DNA of 64,000 bases from Nitratireductor alexandrii (GTDB lineage: Bacteria > Pseudomonadota > Alphaproteobacteria > Rhizobiales > Rhizobiaceae): positions 1 to 64,000 of the forward strand of contig NZ_RBVY01000007.1 in NCBI RefSeq assembly GCF_004000215.1. Reading direction: 5' to 3'. The translations under genes and the position numbers were made by a program. Numbering within the stretch: the first letter of the stretch is position 1; every line of letters begins with the position of its first letter. Positions 1 to 7,183 of this stretch are shown piece by piece. The notes beneath the pieces are model-generated. The model was not told the DNA's origin. It worked only from the letters and a program-made list of their open reading frames with translations, and made no database searches.

Positions 1-542
1 GTGTTGAGGACGGCGCCGATGCCGGTGGTGACCCCGCAGCCAATATAGCAGATCTTGTCGAACGGGGCGTCCGGATGGACTTTGGCCAGCGCGATCTCGG
101 GCAGCACGGTGAAGTTGGAAAAGGTCGAGCAGCCCATATAGTGGTGGAGCTTGTCCTTGCCGATCGAGAACCGGCTGGTGCCGTCGGGCATCAGGCCCTG
201 GCCTTGCGTGGCGCGGATCGCCGTGCACAGATTGGTCTTCTGCGACAGGCAGGACGGGCACTGGCGGCATTCGGGCGTATAAAGCGGGATGACGTGGTCG
301 CCCTTTTTCAGGCTTTCCACGCCCGGACCGACATCGACCACCACGCCGGCGCCCTCATGGCCCAGGATCGCCGGAAAAATCCCTTCCGGATCGGCGCCCG
401 ACAGCGTGAACTCGTCGGTGTGGCAGATGCCCGTCGCCTTGATCTCGACCAGAACCTCGCCGGCGCGCGGCCCCTCAAGATCGACCTCCATAACCTCGAG
501 CGGCTGGCCCGCCCCAACCGCAACAGCCGCACGTGTCTTCAT
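1..542 (-). CDS. adhC: S-(hydroxymethyl)glutathione dehydrogenase / class III alcohol dehydrogenase (3' end outside window)
   Basis: Oxidises S-hydroxymethylglutathione, the spontaneous adduct of formaldehyde and glutathione, with NAD. Only about the first 180 residues lie in the window; the gene runs off the left edge. The ATG at 540-542 is preceded by an AGGA ribosome site. Visible are the catalytic zinc region ([12 protein letters not shown]), the GHEGAGVV stretch, and the structural zinc lobe with four cysteines ([17 protein letters not shown]). These are class III MDR hallmarks. It follows the GST and oxygenase genes on the same strand after about 120 nt, so it is probably the last gene of that operon or a neighbour. 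Demethylating oxygenases release formaldehyde, which gives the location a clear logic. Family assignment is very sure; operon membership is inferred. Confidence 0.95.
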   Translation of the reverse strand, partial: MKTRAAVAVGAGQPLEVMEVDLEGPRAGEVLVEIKATGICHTDEFTLSGADPEGIFPAILGHEGAGVVVDVGPGVESLKKGDHVIPLYTPECRQCPSCLSQKTNLCTAIRATQGQGLMPDGTSRFSIGKDKLHHYMGCSTFSNFTVLPEIALAKVHPDAPFDKICYIGCGVTTGIGAVLN

Positions 543-665
543 GGCAATAGTCCTCTTCGATCACATCATTAGGGGTTTGGGGATGGCGCGGCGCTGCGCG
601 ACCCGCGTCATCCTTTAAAGCGCGGAACGGTCGGAAAATCGATTCCCGTCCGTGGTGCCGATACC

Positions 666-1313
666 TTAAGCCGCACGTGCCCGGCTGGCCGGGAAGATGC
701 CCGACATGACGATGAAGCCGTCAACCCGCTTGAGCCGGTCGCACCAGCGGCGGATCGCCGGATAGTCCTGGCGCGATATGCCGCCTTCCTCCGACAGCAT
801 CACATAGGGAAAACAGGCGATATCAGCGATAGTGGGAGCGGCGGCGGCGCACAGCCAGTCGCGGCCTTCCTGTTCGCCGAACCACAAATGCTCGTCCAGG
901 ATGCGAAACAGGCGGTGTGCGCCGGCACGGCAGGCGTCGATATCGACATCGTAGAACAGGCCGTCATGCAACCTGGCGGCCGAAGCGGTGGCGGTGATGC
1001 CGTCGGCGAACGCCAACCATTGGCTGACTTCGCCCAGAAGCCTGGGATCGTCGCGCGGATACCAGGTGCCGGAGGGGTCGTAACGCGCGGCCAGATAGAC
1101 CAGGATCGCCTGGGCATCGCGCAGCACCAGTCCGTCATCGTCGACAACCGGAAGCTGGCCGAGCGGGTTCAGGCGCAGGAACCAGTCCGATTTGTGTTCG
1201 CGGCCGGGATAGAAATCGACCGGCACGGTCTCGTAGTCGACGCCAAGAATGCTCATCAAGAGCCGCAGCTTGTAGCAATTGCCGGAAAGTTCGTAATCGT
1301 AGAGCTTGATCAT
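666..1313 (-). CDS. Glutathione S-transferase family protein, NdmE-like by context
   Basis: A 215-residue soluble GST. The thioredoxin-fold N-terminal domain (about residues 1-80) starts IKLYDYELSGNCYKLRLL and carries the cis-proline segment NPLGQLPVV and the DAQAILVYLA glutathione-binding loop. An all-alpha C-terminal domain follows. It begins 10 nt after the Rieske-reductase stop codon, so it is co-transcribed with the oxygenase genes. In the P. putida CBB5 caffeine pathway a GST homologue, NdmE, is needed structurally for the Rieske-less demethylase NdmC. The same gene set here suggests the same scaffold role rather than a detoxifying transferase. A true catalytic GST, for instance one linked to the nearby glutathione-dependent formaldehyde oxidation, cannot be excluded. 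Confidence 0.88.
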   Translation of the reverse strand: MIKLYDYELSGNCYKLRLLMSILGVDYETVPVDFYPGREHKSDWFLRLNPLGQLPVVDDDGLVLRDAQAILVYLAARYDPSGTWYPRDDPRLLGEVSQWLAFADGITATASAARLHDGLFYDVDIDACRAGAHRLFRILDEHLWFGEQEGRDWLCAAAAPTIADIACFPYVMLSEEGGISRQDYPAIRRWCDRLKRVDGFIVMSGIFPASRARAA

Positions 1314-1323
1314 CCGCCTTGCC

Positions 1324-3090
1324 TCACAAATCCAGCACCAGCCGCGCCGAACGGGCGCGCGACACGCAGGTCATGATCTTGGTGCCACTGCGCTTTTCGG
1401 TGTCGTTCAGATAGACGTCCTGATGGTCCGGCTCGCCTTCGATGACGGTCGCAAGGCAGGTGCCGCACGCGCCCTGTTCGCACGAGGACGGCATGTCGAC
1501 GCCGTTTTCGCGGACCATGTCGAGAATGGTGCGGCCGGCCGGAACCTGGAAGGTGAGGCAGGACCGCGCCAGCGCGACCTCGAAGGTGGAGCTGTCGTCG
1601 ATCTCGTTGGTGTTCTTGAAATACTCGAAATGGATCGCCTGTTCGGGCCAACCCCGTTCGGCGGCGACGCGGCGCGCGGCCTCGAGCATCGGTCCGGGAC
1701 CGCACAGATAGAGGTGCATGCCATCCTGATAGGTCGAAAACAGGCTCGACAGCGTGTCGCCGGTGGCTTGCGGATCGAGGCCGAGATGCGGATGCAAGGT
1801 TGCGCCCAATCCGTCGAGCCGCTCGCGAAACGCCATCTGCGCCTCGTCGCGGGCGAAATAATGCAGCTCGAAGGCAAGGTCCTGATTGTGCAGGGCCTGG
1901 GCCATGGCGAGCAAGGGCGTGATGCCGATGCCGCCGGCGACCAGCAGCGTTTTGGAGGCGTCGCGGCGCAGCGGGAAATTGTTGCGCGGCTCGGAGATCG
2001 CCAGCACGTCGCCCTCGCGCACGGTGTCGTGCATGCACGAAGACCCGCCGGCGGATTCGGGCTCGCGCTTGACGCCGATGGTGAAGCGGTCGCTTTCGCC
2101 GGGGCCGTTGACGACCGAATATTGGCGGATTTCGCCGTTCGGCATGTGCACGTCGATATGCGCGCCGGGCTGGAAGGTCGGCAGGCCGCCGCCCAGCGGC
2201 GTAAGCTCGAAGCCGGCGATGCCGTCGGCTGCGGCCCATTTGCGTGCGACCTCGACCCGCAAGGTCGCCTTGCGGCCGTGCGGCGTCGGCTGCGGCATCT
2301 CGGCGAGCTCGGCCGGCACCGGATCGAAGACCGGTTCGATCGGGGCGGGCGCGGGCTCGCCGCGCACGGCGTCCTCGATCCGCTCGCGCAGGGCCGACAG
2401 GCGCTCATTGTGGTGGCGCAGCACCGCCATCCGTTGAGCGGCTTCCGGCTGCCGGTCGAGCACGCCGCGGATCACGGAACGCGCCGCGTCGACCGGCTGG
2501 ACGAAGAACACGCAGCGTGTCTCGGCCGTTCCTTGGCGAGCCAGCAGCGCCAGCGAGAACGCGTCGGCGGTCTCGACGACCATTTCGGCGCCGTCGGCAT
2601 CGAGTGCGCCGACCGGCTGGAAACGATGGGTTTGCAGATGCTCGACAACCCGGTCGGCGGCGGCATTGACGGGAATGCCGCGCAGCACCAGCAGGTCGCC
2701 CTCCGCCAGTCCGGCGATGCCGGGCACCTCGCCGACCGGTTCTTCGGCCGTCCACACGAAGCCGTAGCGCTCGACGGCGGAAAAGGTGCGGTTGGTGATG
2801 GTGCGGGCCGGCGCGTCGGCTGGGTGGGCGGGGATATAGGTGCAGCCGGCGGTGCGGTTGGAATAGCGCCAGCCATGATACTGGCATTTGAGCTCGCGAC
2901 CGTCATTGATGCCGATCGACAGGCGCACGCCGCGATGCAGGCAGCGGTTCTCCCAGATGTTGACGAAATCGTCGTCGGCGCGCCAGACGGCGAATTCGCG
3001 CCCGAGCAGCTGCCCGTGGAAGACGTGGCGATAGGCGAGGTCGTGCGATGCGGCAATCGGGTGCCAGCGGTTCCTGGATTGGTCCAGCAT
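1324..3090 (-). CDS. Rieske-domain/FMN/2Fe-2S fusion reductase, NdmD-like
   Basis: A 588-residue electron-transfer chain. Residues 1-118 form a Rieske domain with ligands C50, H52, C69 and H72 (CLHRG and CQYHGW motifs). Residues about 125-250 look like a shrunken oxygenase catalytic domain (CVFFVQPVD near 193-201) without the His-x4-His iron site. Residues 275-588 are a phthalate-dioxygenase-reductase module: flavin motif RQYSVVN near 322, NAD motif AGGIGITPLLAM near 385, CGPGPML near 463, and a C-terminal plant-type [2Fe-2S] site with C537, C542, C545 and C575. The usual VanB-type reductase is about 320 residues and has no Rieske domain. The known protein with this architecture is NdmD. The gene lies 21 nt downstream of one Rieske-less oxygenase gene and 10 nt upstream of the GST gene. 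Likely role: NAD(P)H to FMN to ferredoxin to Rieske, delivered to the neighbouring oxygenases. Confidence 0.93.
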   Translation of the reverse strand: MLDQSRNRWHPIAASHDLAYRHVFHGQLLGREFAVWRADDDFVNIWENRCLHRGVRLSIGINDGRELKCQYHGWRYSNRTAGCTYIPAHPADAPARTITNRTFSAVERYGFVWTAEEPVGEVPGIAGLAEGDLLVLRGIPVNAAADRVVEHLQTHRFQPVGALDADGAEMVVETADAFSLALLARQGTAETRCVFFVQPVDAARSVIRGVLDRQPEAAQRMAVLRHHNERLSALRERIEDAVRGEPAPAPIEPVFDPVPAELAEMPQPTPHGRKATLRVEVARKWAAADGIAGFELTPLGGGLPTFQPGAHIDVHMPNGEIRQYSVVNGPGESDRFTIGVKREPESAGGSSCMHDTVREGDVLAISEPRNNFPLRRDASKTLLVAGGIGITPLLAMAQALHNQDLAFELHYFARDEAQMAFRERLDGLGATLHPHLGLDPQATGDTLSSLFSTYQDGMHLYLCGPGPMLEAARRVAAERGWPEQAIHFEYFKNTNEIDDSSTFEVALARSCLTFQVPAGRTILDMVRENGVDMPSSCEQGACGTCLATVIEGEPDHQDVYLNDTEKRSGTKIMTCVSRARSARLVLDL

Positions 3091-3111
3091 GGTGCGCTCC
3101 GGATGAGGGGA

Positions 3112-4017
3112 TCAGGCGGCGGCCGGGATGACGCCGTAGGTGACGCCCTTCTGGCTCAGCCAGCGGCGATAGGCGATGGCCGATTTGTCGGCGCGGATCG
3201 GGGTTTCGGCACGCGGGTCGAGCGGCAGCCGCTTGGGGTACTGGTTTTCCAGGATCGGCTTGTCCTGGCCGAAGATCGTCTGCTGGAAACGCTTGATGAC
3301 CTTGTCCTCGTTTTCATCATCCAGGACGCACAGCATCATGTGGGCGCGGATATGCTCCTGGTCGAGGGGCTGGAGGAAGACCGCGATCACGTCCAGCCGG
3401 GTCTCGTCGAGCGGGCTGGATTTGTAGAGCACCGAGCAGAACGGGTGCGGCACGCGATAGATATAGTCGACATCGGCACCGCCATCGGACGCGGTGGAGG
3501 CCATCGGCTGGAAGAAGCGGCAGCGCGTGGCGAGGATCTCGTCGCGATCGGTCGAGATCTCGACATCGTATTCCTTGACCTCGGTATGGGGTTCGGCACC
3601 CAGAATGTCGGTGTGGACATAGGGAAAATGGCCCATGTCGAGGAAATTCTCGATCGCGCGCGGGGCGGAGACATTGACCCCGATGGTCGCCGCATTGAGC
3701 TTGCGGCGGTCGGGCTCGGCATATTCGGGAATCGGGAAAAGCGCGGCCGGCGGCCTGCCGAGCGAGGCCCATACATAACCGTAGGCGCTGATTGCCGGCA
3801 GCGTGTCGGTCAGCGCCGCGACATCGACCGGCATGCCGGGCTTCAGGTCCTCGCGTCTGCGCCAGGCCGCCACGGTGCCGTCTCCGGCGACGGCGTAGGA
3901 CAGGTTTTCCTCAAGCAGGACGGTGTCGATCGCGCGGGCGCGCGGCGCCTCGTCGATGGCGCCAAGCGGGTACCATTGATTGAGGGTCACGTGATCGGTG
4001 CATTTCGGCTCGGTCAT
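3112..4017 (-). CDS. Rieske-less oxygenase catalytic subunit (NdmC-like), copy A
   Basis: A 301-residue protein related to the alpha subunits of Rieske non-heme iron oxygenases. The mononuclear iron site is intact: D127, H130 and H135 in ENFLDMGHFPYVH, and the third ligand D252 in FGQDKPILENQ. The cluster-binding half of the N-terminal Rieske domain is gone. Residues 11-88 keep the flanking strands (LNQWYPLGA, then YGYVWASLG), but no C-x-H...C-x2-H pair exists. It must therefore take electrons from another protein, most simply the Rieske-bearing reductase 21 nt downstream. An alternative ATG at 4050 would overlap the stop codon of the upstream paralogue (TGATG) and add 11 residues; I chose 4017 because homology starts there. 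By analogy with NdmC, the reaction is probably oxidative N-demethylation; the substrate is unproven. Confidence 0.9.
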   Translation of the reverse strand: MTEPKCTDHVTLNQWYPLGAIDEAPRARAIDTVLLEENLSYAVAGDGTVAAWRRREDLKPGMPVDVAALTDTLPAISAYGYVWASLGRPPAALFPIPEYAEPDRRKLNAATIGVNVSAPRAIENFLDMGHFPYVHTDILGAEPHTEVKEYDVEISTDRDEILATRCRFFQPMASTASDGGADVDYIYRVPHPFCSVLYKSSPLDETRLDVIAVFLQPLDQEHIRAHMMLCVLDDENEDKVIKRFQQTIFGQDKPILENQYPKRLPLDPRAETPIRADKSAIAYRRWLSQKGVTYGVIPAAA

Positions 4018-4049
4018 GGCGGGTCTTTCGTTGTGGTCTGGGCGGCGCA

Positions 4050-4913
4050 TCAGTGATGGGCGGGAATCGCGCCGTAGCGTACATTGTGGTCGCGCAGCCA
4101 GCGACGGTAATAGACCGACACGGCGTCGGCGCGGATCGGGGTTTCGGCGCGCGGGTCGAGCGGCAGCCGCTTGGGGTACTGGTTTTCCAGGATCGGCTTG
4201 TCCTGGCCGAAGATCAACTGCATGAAGGCGCGCACGCCGGCCGCGTCGATCCCGTCCTTCAGATAGCACAGCAGCGGGTGGGCGACGCAGTTTTCCTCGT
4301 CGACCGGCTGCACGAACAGAAAGATCACGTCGAGCCGGTCGGTCTGGACGGGATTGCTCTTATAGAGCGCGACGGTGTAGGGCCGCACGACCTTGTAGAT
4401 ATAGTCGACCATCATGCCGCCGCTGGCTGTCGGCGAGGCGGCGGGCTGGAAGAAGCGGCATTCGGTGGCCAGCACCTCGCCGCCCTCGGTGAGACGGACC
4501 TGATACGGCTGCACCTCGGTATGGGGCTCCTCGCCGAGCCAGCCCGTGTGCACGAAGGGGAAATGGCCCATGTCGAGGAAGTTTTCCACTGCCCGCAGGC
4601 CGGAAACCCGGACCCCGATCGAACCGCCAGTGATGATGTGACGGTCGGGTTCGTCGGTTTCGGGTATCGCCACGATGTCGCGCTCGGGGGTGCCGAGACA
4701 GGCCCACAAAAAGCCGTAGCGTTCGGTCGCGGCGACCGGCTCGTTCGTGTCCAGGCGTGTCACCGCATAGCCGGTCCGGCTCTCCCGCGCGGCCAAATCG
4801 ACGCCGAGCAGGCGCGCCCTATGGGTTTGGCCTTGCGGCAGGGTGGCGAGGTCGGCAATGATATGCCAGTCATTGACCAGCACGGGGTCGTTGCAACTGC
4901 GGTCTTGGCTCAC
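4050..4913 (-). CDS. Rieske-less oxygenase catalytic subunit (NdmC-like), copy B
   Basis: A 287-residue paralogue of the next gene, sharing the long blocks ENFLDMGHFP-VHT and FGQDKPILENQYPKRLPLDP. The iron ligands are H117, H122 and D238, with D114 as the conserved bridging aspartate. The start of an ordinary Rieske oxygenase is recognisable (NDWHIIADLATLPQGQ, RLLGVDL) and so is the end of its Rieske domain (ERYGFLWACLG). About 70 residues that should hold the CPHR and CxYH cluster loops have been replaced by a short linker. It is the first gene of the operon and divergent from gntR at 5154. Having two such subunits suggests either a hetero-oligomer or two enzymes with different substrates sharing one reductase. 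Confidence 0.9.
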   Translation of the reverse strand: MSQDRSCNDPVLVNDWHIIADLATLPQGQTHRARLLGVDLAARESRTGYAVTRLDTNEPVAATERYGFLWACLGTPERDIVAIPETDEPDRHIITGGSIGVRVSGLRAVENFLDMGHFPFVHTGWLGEEPHTEVQPYQVRLTEGGEVLATECRFFQPAASPTASGGMMVDYIYKVVRPYTVALYKSNPVQTDRLDVIFLFVQPVDEENCVAHPLLCYLKDGIDAAGVRAFMQLIFGQDKPILENQYPKRLPLDPRAETPIRADAVSVYYRRWLRDHNVRYGAIPAHH

Positions 4914-4982
4914 GAAAAAACCTCCCGGGCGGCCGTTTTTTGGCTCATTTTGCGTTGGAGCGAAGCCTGTTCGATGTGAAAT

Positions 4983-5046
4983 TGGATAGCAATTCCTGTT
5001 TTTTTGAAAGTCCTTTCGGCATTTATTGATTGTGAAACCCTATCCA
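4983..5046. promoter_or_regulatory. Divergent promoter region with candidate GntR operator arms
   Basis: The 240-nt gap between the oxygenase operon (minus) and gntR plus importer (plus) must hold both promoters. TGGATAG at 4983-4989 and CTATCCA at 5040-5046 are perfect inverted arms, each next to an AT-rich stretch. They may be operator half-sites for the adjacent GntR/FCD protein. The arms are about 50 nt apart, so this would be two sites rather than one compact palindrome. Low confidence. Confidence 0.35.
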
Positions 5047-5153
5047 TTGCCCTCCAATCGGCGCGTGCTGCAGGTTCCCGCGATGTGGCTTACCCCGGAC
5101 GGGGTGCGCCCGGCTGTCGGGATGGGAGACCGCGGCCGGGAGGAGACCCTGTC

Positions 5154-5945
5154 ATGAGCAGCCGCTCGCAGGCCATTGCCGACATTCTGACGCGGGCGAT
5201 CATCGATCATCGTCTCGTGCCCGGCTGCAAGCTGGGGGAGCGCGAGCTCGCCGAGATCTTCGGCGTCAGCCGGATCGTCGTGCGCCAGGCCGTAATCAGG
5301 CTGGCCGATGACGGGCTTGCCCAGATCGAGCGCAATCGCGGTGCCTTCGTCGCCAAGCCGAGCATGCAGGAGGCGATGGAGATCTACGACGCGCTGACGC
5401 TCGTCGAACAGGGCGTGGCGGCGCAGTTGAGCGAGCGGCTCGGTCCCGGCGGATGGGCCGAATTGCGCCAGCACGTGGAACGCCAGCGCCAGGCCGTGGC
5501 CGCCGGCAACGACGCGCTCGCCGACGTGCTCGGCCAGGAGTTCCATTCCGTGTTCGTGCGGCTGAGCCGCAACAAGGTCATGCAGGACATCCACGCCCAG
5601 CTCGTGCGGCGCACGACCTTGCTGCGCTCGCTGATCACGGCGGATTTCGACTATTGCAATCTTCTCGACGACCATTCGCGTGTCATCGACCTTCTGGAAA
5701 AGGGGCGGTTGAAGAAGGCGATGGAACTGATCGACACGCATCACCGCTCGGTGGTACGCGGCTACATCATGGACCGGGCCGTTTTTCCCGAACTCAGCCC
5801 GCGCGAGGCGCTTGCGCCCTATCTCGCGGATGGGGCGGCAAACACCGAAGCGGCCAACGACGAGGCGGGCTCCGAGCATAAGGGCGCACAGATCTATGCG
5901 ATTCCGCCAGCCAATCTCCGGCGCAACCAAGCCGGCGATCCGTAA
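5154..5945 (+). CDS. GntR family transcriptional regulator, FCD (FadR C-terminal) type
   Basis: A 263-residue one-component regulator. The winged helix-turn-helix is at about residues 5-72 (GERELAEIFGVSRIVVRQAVIRL and LAQIERNRGAFVAKP), followed by an all-helical FCD ligand domain to about residue 215 with conserved His/Asp positions (EFHSVFVRLSRN, DDHSRVIDLL) that usually bind a metal-coordinated ligand. The ATG at 5154 is chosen because GGGAGGAG lies at the right distance and the 50 in-frame codons upstream show no family similarity. It is divergent from the demethylase operon and 15 nt upstream of the importer genes, so it probably controls both in response to the imported substrate or a metabolite. 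Confidence 0.9.
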   Translation: MSSRSQAIADILTRAIIDHRLVPGCKLGERELAEIFGVSRIVVRQAVIRLADDGLAQIERNRGAFVAKPSMQEAMEIYDALTLVEQGVAAQLSERLGPGGWAELRQHVERQRQAVAAGNDALADVLGQEFHSVFVRLSRNKVMQDIHAQLVRRTTLLRSLITADFDYCNLLDDHSRVIDLLEKGRLKKAMELIDTHHRSVVRGYIMDRAVFPELSPREALAPYLADGAANTEAANDEAGSEHKGAQIYAIPPANLRRNQAGDP

Positions 5946-5960
5946 CCAACAGAGGGAACG

Positions 5961-7058
5961 ATGATGAACGGATTTTCCAGACGAACCTTTCTAAAAAGCG
6001 CGGGCGCGGCGGGCCTGGCGCTGGGCACCCCCGGCCTTGCGGGGTTGGCGCGCGCGCAGGAAAAGCTGAAGATCGGCGTCGTCTACGTTTCGCCGGTGGC
6101 CGAAATCGGCTGGACCAAACAGCACAGTCTCGGCGTCGAGGCGATCAGGGCCGAGTTCGGCGACGAGGTCGAGCTGACCGTGATCGACAATATCTTCAAT
6201 CCGCAGGACGCCGAGCGGGTGTTCCGCGAGTTGGCAGCCAGCGGCAACAAGCTCGTCTTCGGCACCAGCTTCTCGCACGGTACGCCGCTGCAGAAGGTCG
6301 CGCCGCGTTTTCCAGACGTGGCGTTCGAGCACTGCTCGGGCATCGTGCACCTGAAGAATCTGGGCACGTTCGAGGCCAAATATTACGAAGGCACCTATGT
6401 CGCCGGCGCGGCCGCCGGCCATATGACCGAATCCGGCAAGATCGGCTTTATCGGCGGCTTCCCGATTCCCGACATTGTCGGCCCGGCCAACGCGCTGCTG
6501 CTCGGCGCGCAGAGCGTCAATCCGGACGTGACCTGCAACACCATCTTCCTCAATTCCTGGTTCGATCCGGGCAAGGAGAAGGAAGCGGCCAACACGCTGG
6601 TTTCGCAGGGTTGCGACGTCATCTGCTCGATGACGGACACGGCGACCGGCGTGCAGGTGGCCGGCGAGAAGGGCGCCTGGTCGATCGGCTATGCCAGCGA
6701 CATGAGCCCGTTCGGCAACGGCAAGCACCTGACCGCCTTCGTGCTCGACTGGTCGAGCGAATATGTCGGCGCGGCCAAGGCCGTCGCTGCCGGTACCTGG
6801 AAGGCGGAGGAGCGCTGGCAGGGGCTTAACGGCGGCTTCGTCAAGATGGCGCCCTTTAACGAAGCGATCCCGGCCGAGGTGCAGGCCGAACTCAAGCAAC
6901 TCGAGGCCGATATCGGCAGCGGCGCCGTGCACCCCTATGCCGGCGAGCTGCAGGACCAGGATGGGAACGTGAAGGCGGCGGCCGGCTCGGTGCTGTCCGA
7001 CGCCGACATCCGCAGCATGAACTGGTTCGTCAAGGGCATGATCGGCCAACTCGGCTGA
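5961..7058 (+). CDS. BMP/PnrA family ABC importer substrate-binding protein
   Basis: A 365-residue periplasmic protein. It opens with a twin-arginine signal (SRRTFLKSAGAAGLALG) and a probable cleavage site after ARA near residue 32. The mature part matches the basic membrane protein/PnrA family: KIGVVYVSPVAEIGW at the start, FGTSFSHGTP, YEGTYVAGAAAGHM, and an IGFIGGFPIP hinge. Characterised members bind purine nucleosides (Treponema PnrA) or related purine compounds. Export by Tat rather than Sec hints at folding before export. It starts 15 nt after gntR and is separated from the ATPase gene by 125 nt with two hairpins. Ligand identity is inferred from family and context, not shown. Confidence 0.9.
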   Translation: MMNGFSRRTFLKSAGAAGLALGTPGLAGLARAQEKLKIGVVYVSPVAEIGWTKQHSLGVEAIRAEFGDEVELTVIDNIFNPQDAERVFRELAASGNKLVFGTSFSHGTPLQKVAPRFPDVAFEHCSGIVHLKNLGTFEAKYYEGTYVAGAAAGHMTESGKIGFIGGFPIPDIVGPANALLLGAQSVNPDVTCNTIFLNSWFDPGKEKEAANTLVSQGCDVICSMTDTATGVQVAGEKGAWSIGYASDMSPFGNGKHLTAFVLDWSSEYVGAAKAVAAGTWKAEERWQGLNGGFVKMAPFNEAIPAEVQAELKQLEADIGSGAVHPYAGELQDQDGNVKAAAGSVLSDADIRSMNWFVKGMIGQLG

Positions 7059-7074
7059 GGACTGCAATCACGGC

Positions 7075-7110
7075 GCGTCCGCCTGGAGGCGATGCCTCCC
7101 GGGCGGACGC
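7075..7110 (+). terminator. Strong intercistronic hairpin after the binding-protein gene
   Basis: GCGTCCGCC (7075-7083) pairs with GGCGGACGC (7102-7110), and an inner GGAGGC/GCCTCC stem (7085-7090 with 7094-7099) closes a GAT loop. No T-run follows, so it is more likely an RNA-stabilising or attenuating element than a full terminator. It begins 16 nt after the stop codon of the binding-protein gene, where such hairpins raise binding-protein output relative to membrane components. Confidence 0.7.
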
Positions 7111-7133
7111 CGCGCGCCCCAGTGAACGCGACC

Positions 7134-7161
7134 TTTTTGCGGTTCGTGCGGACCGCAAAAG
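7134..7161. terminator. Second intercistronic hairpin
   Basis: TTTTGCGGT (7135-7143) pairs perfectly with ACCGCAAAA (7152-7160) around an 8-nt loop. It lies 23 nt before the ATG of the ATPase gene and could partly terminate or mask translation initiation. With the larger hairpin just upstream it makes a double-hairpin spacer. Confidence 0.6.
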
Positions 7162-7183
7162 ATCCTAGCCAGGCAAACCCGCA

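Noticed and set aside
1306-4056. 916-codon open frame on the plus strand antisense to the reductase and oxygenase genes
   Set aside because: It is the codon-position mirror of well-supported minus-strand genes in GC-rich DNA. Its translation is Arg/Gly/Ala/His-rich with no family pattern and no ribosome site.
3112-4269. A 385-residue version of oxygenase copy A beginning inside copy B
   Set aside because: The first 84 codons overlap copy B in another frame and have no similarity to oxygenases. Homology begins at the ATG at 4017.
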